This document shows, in pieces, positions 9,062-18,036 of a stretch of DNA of 32,843 nucleotides (the first letter of the stretch is position 1; every line of letters starts with the position of its first letter). A program made the position numbers and the translations under genes. The notes beneath the pieces were generated by a model. The model was not told where the DNA came from and searched no databases. It saw only the letters and a program-made list of their open reading frames with translations. This DNA comes from Chitinophaga pinensis (GTDB lineage Bacteria; Bacteroidota; Bacteroidia; NS11-12g; UBA955), in NCBI GenBank assembly GCA_945863965.1, contig CAMBBZ010000006.1, forward strand, positions 1 through 32,843. The letters run 5' to 3'.

Positions 9062-9772
9062 ATGAAATACCAACGAATTCTTTTAAAGTTAAGTGGAGAA
9101 GCCCTATTGGGCTCTCAAGAGTACGGAATCGATCCCGTTGTATTGAAGCAATATGCCCAAGAGGTAAAAACAGTTATCGACGCCGGAGTGCAGGTTGCGA
9201 TAGTCATTGGTGGTGGTAATATTTTCCGTGGTGTTCAAGGAGCTCAGGGTGGCGTTGTAGACCGTGCCACTGGAGACTATATGGGAATGCTAGCAACGAT
9301 GATTAATGCAATGGCCATACAAGGCGCCTTTGAGAAAGAAGGTCTCGTTACACGCTTATTATCGGCTATAAAAATGGAACAAATCAGCGAACCTTTCATC
9401 CGAAGAAGGGCCATGAGGCATTTGGAAAAAGGTCGGGTGGTTATTTTTGGTGCTGGTACGGGTAATCCTTATTTTACAACCGATACCGCCGCTTCCCTTA
9501 GAGCCGTTGAAATAGAAGCCGATATTGTTATAAAAGGTACGCGCGTAGACGGAATTTACGACAAGGATCCAGAAAAACATGCCGATGCCAAACGATTTGA
9601 TTCCATTACCTATAAACAGGTTTATGATTTGAATTTGAATGTAATGGACATGACGGCTTTTACCTTGTGTCATGAAAACAATAAAGAAATCGTGGTCTTT
9701 GATATGAACACGCCGGGTAACTTACTCCGGTTGGTGCAAGGAGAGTCAATAGGTACTTTAGTACATGGTTAA
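9062..9772 (+). CDS. pyrH: UMP kinase
   Basis: [22 protein letters not shown]...[13 protein letters not shown]...[16 protein letters not shown] at 9062 preferred over TTG 9041, which lies in the terminator T-tract. Confidence 0.96.
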   Translation: MKYQRILLKLSGEALLGSQEYGIDPVVLKQYAQEVKTVIDAGVQVAIVIGGGNIFRGVQGAQGGVVDRATGDYMGMLATMINAMAIQGAFEKEGLVTRLLSAIKMEQISEPFIRRRAMRHLEKGRVVIFGAGTGNPYFTTDTAASLRAVEIEADIVIKGTRVDGIYDKDPEKHADAKRFDSITYKQVYDLNLNVMDMTAFTLCHENNKEIVVFDMNTPGNLLRLVQGESIGTLVHG

Positions 9773-9794
9773 AATTCCCAATATCATATAATAT

Positions 9795-9820
9795 AAAAGG
9801 CCTTCCGAAGAAGGCCTTTT
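9795..9820. terminator. Bidirectional terminator between convergent pyrH and rpsT
   Basis: Perfect AAAAGGCCTTC-CGAA-GAAGGCCTTTT, T-flanked on either strand. Confidence 0.85.
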
Positions 9821-9847
9821 GTATTATATATACGTAATGTTGGAAAA

Positions 9848-10102
9848 TTAAGACAAGGCGTTAACATGCTTTTGCATGCTAGACTTTAAATTTCCTGCCT
9901 TATTCTTGTGAATGATGTTTTTCTTAGCCAATTTGTCTAATGCGGTAATAGCTAGCTGAAGCATAGGTTCTGCTTCTTCTTTGCTCTTGGCGTTACGTAC
10001 GTTTTTAATGATAGTACGAGCCGTTTTGTGCTGATAGCGATTCAATTCACGCTTGGCGTTATTCGAACGAATTCTCTTTATTGCTGATTTATGATTTGCC
10101 AT
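9848..10102 (-). CDS. rpsT: 30S ribosomal protein S20
   Basis: MANHKSAIKRIRSNNAKRELNRYQHKTARTIIKNVRN. Confidence 0.96.
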   Translation of the reverse strand: MANHKSAIKRIRSNNAKRELNRYQHKTARTIIKNVRNAKSKEEAEPMLQLAITALDKLAKKNIIHKNKAGNLKSSMQKHVNALS

Positions 10103-10120
10103 TGTGTTCTAAAAGGATTG

Positions 10121-10128
10121 CAAATATA
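10121..10128 (-). promoter_or_regulatory. Putative -7 box (TATATTTG) for rpsT
   Basis: CAAATATA on + equals TATATTTG on -, 18 nt before the rpsT start; no clear -33 element. Confidence 0.35.
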
Positions 10129-10135
10129 CGTTGTG

Positions 10136-10158
10136 AAAAGAATAAAATCAATTCTTTT
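10136..10158 (-). terminator. Weak AT-only hairpin downstream of ferredoxin gene
   Basis: AAAAGAAT-AAAATCA-ATTCTTTT inverted repeat just 3' of the ferredoxin stop. Confidence 0.35.
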
Positions 10159-10164
10159 AGAAAA

Positions 10165-10491
10165 TTATTCTTGTTCCGGACAGAGTCTGACTACCAAACC
10201 TTCAAGTTGTTCAGTTAAAAACAATTGACACCCCAGCCGGGAGTTGCTTTTAACGAAAAACGCTTGATCTAGCATGTCGAGCTCTGCCTCGTTTGGTTCA
10301 CGCAGTTCATGTGGGCTTTCTATATACACTTGGCAAGTGGCACACATAGCCATTCCCCCACAAGCGCCTTGCACGGGCAGTTCCACTGCGCGACAGAACT
10401 CCATGAGATTCATATTAATGTCTGTTGGGGCTTGGTACGTGGTCGATACCCCATTTCTATCGATTATGGTGAGGGTGATTGAATCGGTCAT
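10165..10491 (-). CDS. [2Fe-2S] ferredoxin (adrenodoxin-like)
   Basis: GACGGMAMCATCQVY cluster-binding loop plus distal Cys (LGCQL). Confidence 0.88.
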   Translation of the reverse strand: MTDSITLTIIDRNGVSTTYQAPTDINMNLMEFCRAVELPVQGACGGMAMCATCQVYIESPHELREPNEAELDMLDQAFFVKSNSRLGCQLFLTEQLEGLVVRLCPEQE

Positions 10492-10496
10492 AAGGT

Positions 10497-11132
10497 TTAA
10501 TTTAAATGATCGGTGTAGTTAAACGTGGTAACCTCGAATTTAGCGTTCGTTTGGTGCTCAAGTATGTATAAGCCGGTATTTTCATGGGGAAATTGATCCA
10601 TATCACACAAGGGTGTATCGGTAAGCAAACATAAAAAACTGCGCAACGCCCGACCGTGCATACAAACCAATACCGTTTCATGTGGGTCGCTCATCAGCGT
10701 GTTCAAGGCTATTTTTTGGCGCTCGAGCATTTGTTGTGGGCTTTCACCTCCTTCAATTGCGGCATCGTACTGGCCTTGCCTCCATTGGGTGGTGATTTTC
10801 AGAAACTGATTGTGGCGTTCGGCTGTTTGTTCTTGTCCTTCAAGAATACCCCAACTAATTTCATTGAGTCCGGGCAATATAATGGGCGTTCCTATTTGTG
10901 GGATAAAAGGGGCAATAGTTTGATGGGTGCGCTTTAACTGTGAAACGTAAATAGCATTAAAAGGAATATGTTGAAATGCGCGGTGAAACCGTTGGGCTTG
11001 TTCACGTCCGGTGTCATTTAAATCGCTGTCAATGCCCGAACCTTGAACAATCATACGACGGTTATAATCGGTTTGCCCATGTCGGGTAAGATAAATTGTT
11101 TTTCTTGCCTTGAAGTCTGAACTTTGCGTCAT
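10497..11132 (-). CDS. Histidine phosphatase family protein (phosphoglycerate mutase-like)
   Basis: YLTRHGQTDYNRRMIVQG motif and LVCMHGRALRSFLC. ATG at 11132 (MTQSSDFK) assigned; upstream ATG 11159 is possible. Confidence 0.87.
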   Translation of the reverse strand: MTQSSDFKARKTIYLTRHGQTDYNRRMIVQGSGIDSDLNDTGREQAQRFHRAFQHIPFNAIYVSQLKRTHQTIAPFIPQIGTPIILPGLNEISWGILEGQEQTAERHNQFLKITTQWRQGQYDAAIEGGESPQQMLERQKIALNTLMSDPHETVLVCMHGRALRSFLCLLTDTPLCDMDQFPHENTGLYILEHQTNAKFEVTTFNYTDHLN

Positions 11133-11134
11133 AA

Positions 11135-11569
11135 ATGGAAACCCTATTTGATATCGCAAATATACGCATCGAAGACCTTAACGAGCGGTGTAAGAATACA
11201 CTAAATACGGCCATAGGGTTTCATTATACGCGCATCACGGGTTCCACATTACATGCGGAACTTGAGGTTAGTGATAAGAATTGTCAACCCATGGGACATT
11301 TAAACGGTGGGACTTCCTTGGCGATTATTGAAATTTTGGGATCTACGGCGGCCAATTTAGTATTGGATGCCTCTTTACAGGTAGCCGTGGGTCAACACGT
11401 GAACGCCCATCATTTTCGACCTGCTTTAATAGGCGAACGGGTGTATGCCCATACGGTGGCCTTACATATTGGTAAAAAAAGTCATGTTTGGGAGGTGCTC
11501 ATAGAAAATGCCGTGGGTAAGCTTATTTGCAAAGGCACCATTACGATGGCCGTAATAGCGCGCACCTAA
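11135..11569 (+). CDS. Hotdog-fold thioesterase (PaaI/MenI-like, probable DHNA-CoA thioesterase)
   Basis: GFHYTRITG...HLNGGTSLAIIEILGSTAANL...VGQHVNAHHFRPALIGERVYA; directly upstream of isochorismate synthase. Confidence 0.8.
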   Translation: METLFDIANIRIEDLNERCKNTLNTAIGFHYTRITGSTLHAELEVSDKNCQPMGHLNGGTSLAIIEILGSTAANLVLDASLQVAVGQHVNAHHFRPALIGERVYAHTVALHIGKKSHVWEVLIENAVGKLICKGTITMAVIART

Positions 11570-11573
11570 TTCG

Positions 11574-12590
11574 ATGCCGCATCCTTCATTCGCGTTCGTT
11601 CGCTTGCCCGGTGAATCTTCCCAACAAGTTCGTGTTTTTACGGATTCGCCGCATTTAGTACCACAACCAATTGGCGTTTTAAATGACACCAACAGTCCGG
11701 ATCGCTTTGTTTTTAGTCCTTGGAACGGCAGCGATCAGTTGTATATATGGTCGGATTTTCAAGGAGTTTTTATGCTGGGGGAAGTTTCCCAAAATATTCG
11801 TCATTTACACAAGCGCCCCTTCCTAACGCCGAGCACCCCTTTTGAACATTTTGAATTGGGCATTAGTCGGGCAAAAGCCCAAATGGAATCGGAAGATTTG
11901 GCTAAGGTGGTTTTAGCAAGGGAGTTGATCATGCCACAAGAGGTAGATTGGGACGTTTGTATGAACTTGTTTGAACATTTGTGTGGGGCACATCCGCAGG
12001 CGTTCGTGTATGTTTGTTCTTCAGAGAATTGGGGTACGTGGATGGGAGCTTCCCCCGAAACTTTGGTGCGTTATGAGAGCGGTGAGGTTCAAGTGATGAG
12101 TTTGGCCGGCACCTTGTTTAACGAGGCAGAGTCGTGGTCGGCAAAAGAGCGTGCAGAGCAATCGGTGACTTCTGATTTTATTCGGTCTTGTTTGAATTGG
12201 CAGGCCAGCGATGAGATTGAGGTTAGAGAGCTGCGGCAGGGCGGTTTGCGGCATTTATTGAGTATTTACCGAAAATCATGGCCTCGAAATTTATTGGCCC
12301 AATTGGTACAAGAATTATCGCCTACCCCCGCAGTTTGTGGGAGTCCGCGCACTCAAGCGGCGGCTTTTATAGCCAAAGAGGAAGGATTTTTGCGGGATTT
12401 GTATGCCGGTTTTATGGGGGTTCAACAGGGCGGCCGTTTTTTAAGCAATGTGAATTTGCGTTGTGCCGAAATAGGCACGGATGGCATTCGATTGCTCGCG
12501 GGTTGTGGCATCAATAAAGAGAGCGCGGCAGACCGAGAATGGCAGGAAAGTGCCTTGAAGATGTCTGTTATCGGGGAATATCTTTCTTAA
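11574..12590 (+). CDS. menF: Isochorismate synthase (chorismate-binding family)
   Basis: KVVLARELIMP, GASPETLVRYESGEVQVMSLAGT, LSPTPAVCGSPRTQAAAFI, YAGFMG, NLRCAEI and GCGI motifs. Confidence 0.85.
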   Translation: MPHPSFAFVRLPGESSQQVRVFTDSPHLVPQPIGVLNDTNSPDRFVFSPWNGSDQLYIWSDFQGVFMLGEVSQNIRHLHKRPFLTPSTPFEHFELGISRAKAQMESEDLAKVVLARELIMPQEVDWDVCMNLFEHLCGAHPQAFVYVCSSENWGTWMGASPETLVRYESGEVQVMSLAGTLFNEAESWSAKERAEQSVTSDFIRSCLNWQASDEIEVRELRQGGLRHLLSIYRKSWPRNLLAQLVQELSPTPAVCGSPRTQAAAFIAKEEGFLRDLYAGFMGVQQGGRFLSNVNLRCAEIGTDGIRLLAGCGINKESAADREWQESALKMSVIGEYLS

Positions 12591-13485
12591 TTTCGTCTAC
12601 GTCGATCGTAATACGTGTGGCGAAGGGTAAATCGTCGGTAAGTACTTTTTTGACCCATGTTTTGCCTTCTTGAAAATAAGCGTGGTAATCGCCAGAAGGG
12701 ATATAGAAATATGGATTTCCTTTGAATTGTGGACCGGAGGGAACGAGGTCTTCCATTACTATATGTTGGCCTTCTTCTTGGTATCGCAGCATTAACTTGG
12801 CCGATTTGTGGTATTCGAAAATTTCACGGGGTTCGGGTGTTGGATCTTCTTCGCTGCTGCGAAATAACTCGTACCCAAAATAGGGTTCATCCCCATCAAA
12901 ATATAAAACGTCTAAGATGGAACGGTTCGAGTTTTTATTATGTCCGTCGAATCCAAAGAGCAAATACGTTTGTATTTTGCCAATTTTAAAGGGTTGCAAT
13001 TGATAGTAGATACATCCTATCCATTGGTCGATACTGAGTTCGGCTTCGGCGTAACGTTCGGGTAGTTTTTGTGCCGTATCCAGCAGGGCGTAGGTTTTTA
13101 GTTCCTTGCGCTTTTTGTGTTGGATGACCCCATATTGATGAAAAACGCCGTCGTTGAGGATAACGTTGAAGGTAAATATGCGCACATTGGCTTTGGGATG
13201 AGAGGCAATGGGTATTGTTGAGAATTTCAGGGCCTCGAAGGGATATTCCCAAGACTCGGGATGTTGTAACGCTTCCATGAGGGTTTCTTGGATAAAACGG
13301 GCCGTATTGATTTTGGCTTCGTTGGTGGTATCCATTCTAAGCGGGATGTCATTTATTTGAAGAATGATTTCTTCACAACGTAGGGGTGTAATGTCCGTTT
13401 GCGTCCAAGCAATTTTAGGGAGACCTAAGAACAGGCCTCCCATCAAAATTAACAGGATTTTAGGAATCACGATTTTGGGAATCAT
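12568..13485 (-). CDS. Conserved hypothetical secreted protein
   Basis: Intact ORF with hydrophobic leader (KILLILMGGLFLGLPKIAWTQ). ATG at 13485 gives a signal-peptide start; the track ORF begins at 13533. Confidence 0.6.
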   Translation of the reverse strand: MIPKIVIPKILLILMGGLFLGLPKIAWTQTDITPLRCEEIILQINDIPLRMDTTNEAKINTARFIQETLMEALQHPESWEYPFEALKFSTIPIASHPKANVRIFTFNVILNDGVFHQYGVIQHKKRKELKTYALLDTAQKLPERYAEAELSIDQWIGCIYYQLQPFKIGKIQTYLLFGFDGHNKNSNRSILDVLYFDGDEPYFGYELFRSSEEDPTPEPREIFEYHKSAKLMLRYQEEGQHIVMEDLVPSGPQFKGNPYFYIPSGDYHAYFQEGKTWVKKVLTDDLPFATRITIDVDEIKKDIPR

Positions 13486-13519
13486 TACGTGATAAAAACG
13501 TGGATTTAGCTCCGATATT

Positions 13520-14695
13520 TTAACAATTCTCAATAATCATTGCGGAAGCGCCACCGCCACCGTTGCAAATGGCTGCGCCACCAATTTTGCCATTTTGTTG
13601 TTTCAGCACATTAATAAGGGTAACGATAATGCGGGCGCCCGAGGCTCCTAATGGGTGACCTAGAGAAACGGCTCCACCATTAATATTGACCTTGGCGGGA
13701 TCGAGGTTTAATAACTTCATATTGGCAAGTCCAACAACGGCGAAGGCCTCATTGAGTTCTACGGCATCGAGGTCTTCGATTGCAACACCGGCGCGTTTTG
13801 CGGCTATGGGCATGGCTAATGCAGGGGTGGTGGTGAACCATTCTGGATCTTGTTCGGCATCGGCGGTTCCTATTATTTTTGCCAATGGGGTAAGTCCGAG
13901 TTCTTTTAACTTTTCTCCACTTACGAGAATTACAGCTGCCGCACCGTCATTAATGGAAGAGGCGTTGGCAGCGGTAACCGTACCGTCTTTTTTGAAAACA
14001 GGTCGGAGTTCAGGGATTTTATCGAAACGAACATTTTTGAACTCTTCGTCTTCATCGACAACGATATCGCCTTTTTTGGTATTGATGGTAACGGGGGCAA
14101 TTTCAGAGTTAAAACGGCCTTCGGACCAAGCTTTAGCGGAGCGGGTATAGCTTTCTATGGCAAATGTGTCTTGATCTTCGCGGCTAAAATGGTGTTCGCT
14201 AGCGCAGGTCTCGGCGCAAACGCCCATCAATCCGTTGGAATAAACATCGGTAAGACCATCGTGTACAATGCCATCAATAGCTTGAAAATTTCCATAGCGG
14301 TAACCGCTGCGGCTATTGGGTAGGTAATGGGGGGTTAAACTCATATTTTCCATTCCTCCGGCTACAACGATATCGGCGTAGCCCAATTGAATGCTCTGCA
14401 TGCCTAAGGCTATGGCTTTCATGCCGCTGGCACAAACTTTATTAATGGTCGTGGCGGGTACGTTATCGGGAATGCCTGCAAATTTAGAGGCCTGACGTGC
14501 AGGGGCTTGACCAACACCGGCTTGTAAAACATTTCCCATAAGGACTTCTTGTACCAATTCGGGATTGATACCGGCTTGCTGTAATGCGGCTTTAATCGCA
14601 ACAGCACCTAATTGGGTTGCTGATACGGTAGATAAAGATCCGTTAAAACTTCCAAGGGGGGTGCGTTTGGCGCCTACGATATATACGTCTTTCAT
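13520..14695 (-). CDS. Acetyl-CoA C-acetyltransferase (thiolase)
   Basis: VYIVGAKRTPLGSFNGSL, NKVCASGMKAIALG, NINGGAVSLGHPLGASGARI and CNGGGGASA. Confidence 0.93.
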   Translation of the reverse strand: MKDVYIVGAKRTPLGSFNGSLSTVSATQLGAVAIKAALQQAGINPELVQEVLMGNVLQAGVGQAPARQASKFAGIPDNVPATTINKVCASGMKAIALGMQSIQLGYADIVVAGGMENMSLTPHYLPNSRSGYRYGNFQAIDGIVHDGLTDVYSNGLMGVCAETCASEHHFSREDQDTFAIESYTRSAKAWSEGRFNSEIAPVTINTKKGDIVVDEDEEFKNVRFDKIPELRPVFKKDGTVTAANASSINDGAAAVILVSGEKLKELGLTPLAKIIGTADAEQDPEWFTTTPALAMPIAAKRAGVAIEDLDAVELNEAFAVVGLANMKLLNLDPAKVNINGGAVSLGHPLGASGARIIVTLINVLKQQNGKIGGAAICNGGGGASAMIIENC

Positions 14696-14711
14696 AATCT
14701 TTTATTGCTTG

Positions 14712-14719
14712 CAAAGGTA
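14712..14719 (-). promoter_or_regulatory. Putative -7 box (TACCTTTG) for thiolase
   Basis: CAAAGGTA on + strand, 16 nt before the thiolase start. Confidence 0.4.
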
Positions 14720-14785
14720 GGCATATTCAATTAAAATAGGGTTTCTATTGCGCCTGACGAAATCAAATGATACGTGAAACTAATG

Positions 14786-14793
14786 TACCTTTG
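14786..14793 (+). promoter_or_regulatory. Putative -7 box (TACCTTTG) for tsaB
   Basis: TACCTTTG ending 5 nt before ATG 14799. Confidence 0.45.
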
Positions 14794-14798
14794 CGCGT

Positions 14799-15467
14799 AT
14801 GCTTTTGGTTTTAGAATCGTCTGCGGGAACCCCTTCACTCTGTTTGGTGAATGCGGATGGACATATTGTATTCCAAAGAATGGCGGAGCATGAGAAATCC
14901 CATGCCGAATGTTTGCCTGTTTTTATTCAGGAGGCCTTGGATTTTATATCCGAAACCAAGGGCGCATTGTTGGCCGTTGCTCTGAATGAAGGCCCAGGAA
15001 GTTATACGGGCTTGCGCATTGGCACGAGTTTAGCAAAGGGCTTGTGTTTTGGTTTACAGATCCCTTTAATTGCAGTTCCTGGCTTGCAAGCGCTGGGTCA
15101 GTGGGCGCTGAATTCGTTTCCCAAAAAAGAACGTTGTTTTGCCATGATTGATGCCCGCCGCGACGAAGTTTATGTCCAAATATATAGTCGTAATAAGGGT
15201 TTAACTCCCGTTGAGGCTCAAATTATCACCTCGGGATTGTGGGAAATTGATACGGATTTAGATGTGTTTATGGGCAATGCGAATACGAAGGCCGTTGCGT
15301 TGCTTCACGCCGAGGGTGTTGCCTGTGAAGAAGGTCCGTACGCTGTACAATTGGTTTCCTTGGCGCTTCAAAAATGGCGTGCCGAGGAATACGTATCTGT
15401 GGCGTATTTTGAGCCTTTTTACCTCAAGGAATTTCAGGCCGGTATTAGTAAAAAGTTCAGTCTTTGA
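14799..15467 (+). CDS. tsaB: tRNA threonylcarbamoyladenosine biosynthesis protein TsaB
   Basis: LVLESSAGTPSLCLV, AVALNEGPGSYTGLRIGTSLAKGLCF, AMIDARRDEVYVQIY. Confidence 0.93.
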   Translation: MLLVLESSAGTPSLCLVNADGHIVFQRMAEHEKSHAECLPVFIQEALDFISETKGALLAVALNEGPGSYTGLRIGTSLAKGLCFGLQIPLIAVPGLQALGQWALNSFPKKERCFAMIDARRDEVYVQIYSRNKGLTPVEAQIITSGLWEIDTDLDVFMGNANTKAVALLHAEGVACEEGPYAVQLVSLALQKWRAEEYVSVAYFEPFYLKEFQAGISKKFSL

Positions 15468-16048
15468 GAATACTATTTTTCGATAACTACGACAGTTTTA
15501 CCTTCAATTTGGTGCATTATCTGCAAGAAATTGGAGTAGAAATTTTTGTAATAAATCAAGAGACAGCGGTAGATTTTGATTTTAAAACAGTCCCATTTGA
15601 GGCCCTAGTGGTTGGACCGGGTCCAAATTCACCTGAAGAATCTGGATGCCTTTTGGATTTTATGCGCGCGTGTATGGATTTAAATAAGCCCATTTTAGGG
15701 GTTTGTCTGGGACATCAAGCGTTGGGACAGCTTTTGGGTTTGCAGGTGCAACGGGCTGCTTTTCCAATGCATGGAAAAGCATCGATTTTGTTTCATGAGG
15801 GAATCGATATTTTCAACGGATTGGATTCGCCGATGTGTGTGGGTCGATACCATTCTCTTATTCTTAAAGAAGGCACGAATGCCCCAACAGATCTAAGGGT
15901 TTTAATGCGCGATGCTATTGGACAAATAATGGCATTTAAGCATAGTGACCGTCCTTTTTGGGGAATTCAATTCCATCCTGAAAGCGTGTTAACACCACAG
16001 GGGAAAATGTTGCTCATGAATTGGGTCTGCTTGACCGAGGCCTTATAA
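15464..16048 (+). CDS. Anthranilate/aminodeoxychorismate synthase component II (class I glutamine amidotransferase)
   Basis: FFDNYDSFTFNLVHYLQEIG, GPGPNSPEESG, GVCLGHQALGQ and FHPESVLTPQG. TTG start overlaps the tsaB TGA stop. Confidence 0.87.
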   Translation: MRILFFDNYDSFTFNLVHYLQEIGVEIFVINQETAVDFDFKTVPFEALVVGPGPNSPEESGCLLDFMRACMDLNKPILGVCLGHQALGQLLGLQVQRAAFPMHGKASILFHEGIDIFNGLDSPMCVGRYHSLILKEGTNAPTDLRVLMRDAIGQIMAFKHSDRPFWGIQFHPESVLTPQGKMLLMNWVCLTEAL

Positions 16049-16133
16049 TTACGTGATGTGCAAGGTTTGCAATCTCGACAAAGCAACATACAGGCCGTAA
16101 CTGGGTTTTAGTTATAGTTGGGGCCACAATAGA

Positions 16134-17837
16134 CTAGGTGGCGCTCAAGCCCTGCAATCGCTTTAATATAGCTTTGGGACCGTAACCGGCTAATTCGTAA
16201 AGAATGGAATTATTGCCGTGGGTAATGAAGGTGTCATCGATTCCCAAGTGTTGCCATTGAGCGGGTAACTGAGTTCCGAGTTCTTGTTTTAAAAAGTTGC
16301 CGATGCCTCCGGTTATAATGCCATCTTCAATGGTAATTATATGGGTATAGGTATCAAGATTGGTAATGGGGGGAAGGGGTTTGAGGCGCGCTAGGTGGAG
16401 CCAATCGACAAGAAGGGGTTCGAGGTGTTCTTCGATTTCCCCCAAAAGTTCGGTGGTTTTACCCGTGGTTATGCATAAAATACGGCTGTCGACCCTTTGT
16501 TTTAGCCAAGTTAAGGGCTGGGTAAACGCCGTTTTTATTGCCGGTAAGGGTCCTTTGGGATAGCGTATGCAAACGGGCTGCGGGTGGTTGAGCGATTCGT
16601 TTAGGGCGTAAACGAGTTCGTTTTCGTTAGCGGGCGACCATATTTGGATATTGGGTATAGGGAGAAGGAAGGCAAGGTCGAATACGCCGTGATGGGTAGG
16701 ACCGTCTTCGCCCACCAACCCTGCTCTATCGATACATACCGTAACGGGCAGTTCTTGAAGTGCAATATCGTGAATGAATTGATCGTAAGCGCGTTGCAAA
16801 AAGGTGCTGTAGATAGCCACAAATGGTTTTTTACCCGCTTGGGCAATTCCGGCGGCAAAGGTGAGGGCATGTTGTTCGGCAATGGTGACATCGACAAATC
16901 GTTCGGGAAAGGCATTAATGGCTTTCGACAATCCGCTAGAGCTGGGCATTGCAGGGGTAATTCCCATGACTTTGGGGTGCTTGGTTGCCAAGTCAAAGAT
17001 GGCATCTCCGAAGGCTTCGTGCCAAGCTCTTTTTGGGGAACTATGCGGTTGTACTTTTACATACTTAGGGGCGCTATGCCATTTGGTTTGTTCTATTTCA
17101 GCTGGGGCGTATCCTTTTCCTTTGATGGTTTTAACATGCAGTAGTTTCGGACCTTTAACCGCTTGTATGGAATGGATGGCCGTGGTAAGTTCAGCAATAT
17201 CATGTCCGTTTACAGGTCCTCCGTAATGGAGTCCAAAAAATTCAAACCACGATTGAAGTTCGGCAGCATTGGCTTGGTGAATGGCTCCGGCATTAGGGTC
17301 AATCCCCATTCCGTTATCATTAAATACAATTAATACATCGAGCGGATTGCTTTTAAGGTTATTGAGGGCCTCAAAGCTCATGCCACCCGTTAGGGCGCCG
17401 TCGCCAACGATACTAATTACGGTATGTTGTTGGGAGGGGGGCAGGTCGTATTGCGCCCAAGCCATCCCCATAGCGGCCGATATGGCGGTACTTGAGTGTC
17501 CGGTACCGAATGAATCGTAGGTACTTTCTGTTAATTTGGGAAATCCTGAAATACCCTCATAGGTGCGGATATGTTTAATATGTTCTTTACGGTGGGTTAG
17601 GATTTTAAAGGGATAACTTTGGTGACCTACATCCCAAATATAGCGATGCTGCGGAACCGGATAGGCCTTCATTAAGGTTACACAAAGTTCCACGACGCCT
17701 AAATTGGCGGCGAAATGTCCGCCTGAGTTTAAAATGGTTTCAATTATATATGCTCTTAGGTCTTCACAAAATTGGGGTAATTCGTTAAAATTCAATATTG
17801 ACAGGTCTTTGGGGTCCTGGTATTGGTGAAAATCCAT
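16134..17837 (-). CDS. dxs: 1-deoxy-D-xylulose-5-phosphate synthase
   Basis: HFAANLGVVELCVTL, SIVGDGALTGGMSFEALNN, VAIYSTFLQRAYDQFIHDIALQELPVTVCIDRAGLVGEDGPTHHGVFDLAFL. Confidence 0.95.
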   Translation of the reverse strand: MDFHQYQDPKDLSILNFNELPQFCEDLRAYIIETILNSGGHFAANLGVVELCVTLMKAYPVPQHRYIWDVGHQSYPFKILTHRKEHIKHIRTYEGISGFPKLTESTYDSFGTGHSSTAISAAMGMAWAQYDLPPSQQHTVISIVGDGALTGGMSFEALNNLKSNPLDVLIVFNDNGMGIDPNAGAIHQANAAELQSWFEFFGLHYGGPVNGHDIAELTTAIHSIQAVKGPKLLHVKTIKGKGYAPAEIEQTKWHSAPKYVKVQPHSSPKRAWHEAFGDAIFDLATKHPKVMGITPAMPSSSGLSKAINAFPERFVDVTIAEQHALTFAAGIAQAGKKPFVAIYSTFLQRAYDQFIHDIALQELPVTVCIDRAGLVGEDGPTHHGVFDLAFLLPIPNIQIWSPANENELVYALNESLNHPQPVCIRYPKGPLPAIKTAFTQPLTWLKQRVDSRILCITTGKTTELLGEIEEHLEPLLVDWLHLARLKPLPPITNLDTYTHIITIEDGIITGGIGNFLKQELGTQLPAQWQHLGIDDTFITHGNNSILYELAGYGPKAILKRLQGLSAT

Positions 17838-17992
17838 AGTGCAAATTACGGCGATATTTTTAGGTTCTTGAGATGGATATTACTAAATAGAGTCCTTTGA
17901 ATTAATAAATTCAGCAATATTTTGGTAATTTTCATCGGAAATTTAATAAGTTTTTAATTTAAAACTTGTGTACCTAAAAATAATTAACTTTT

Positions 17993-18020
17993 TTTGTGAC
18001 TAGAACTTAATAGTACTTTA
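17993..18020 (+). promoter_or_regulatory. Putative promoter for the AT-hook protein gene (TTTG-N17-TACTTTA)
   Basis: TTTG at 17993-17996 and TACTTTA at 18014-18020; ATG at 18037. Confidence 0.4.
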
Positions 18021-18036
18021 TAACACTTAGTCAAAA

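Noticed and set aside
16049-16133. Possible small RNA or tRNA-like sequence between trpG/pabA-like gene and dxs
   Set aside because: Only a weak TAACT/AGTTA repeat, no cloverleaf or TPsiC-arm consensus, and no T-run; too little support.
16644-17144. 166-aa + ORF antisense to dxs, and the other + ORFs over dxs
   Set aside because: The conserved TPP/transketolase motifs on the minus strand explain the region; the antisense frames are incidental.
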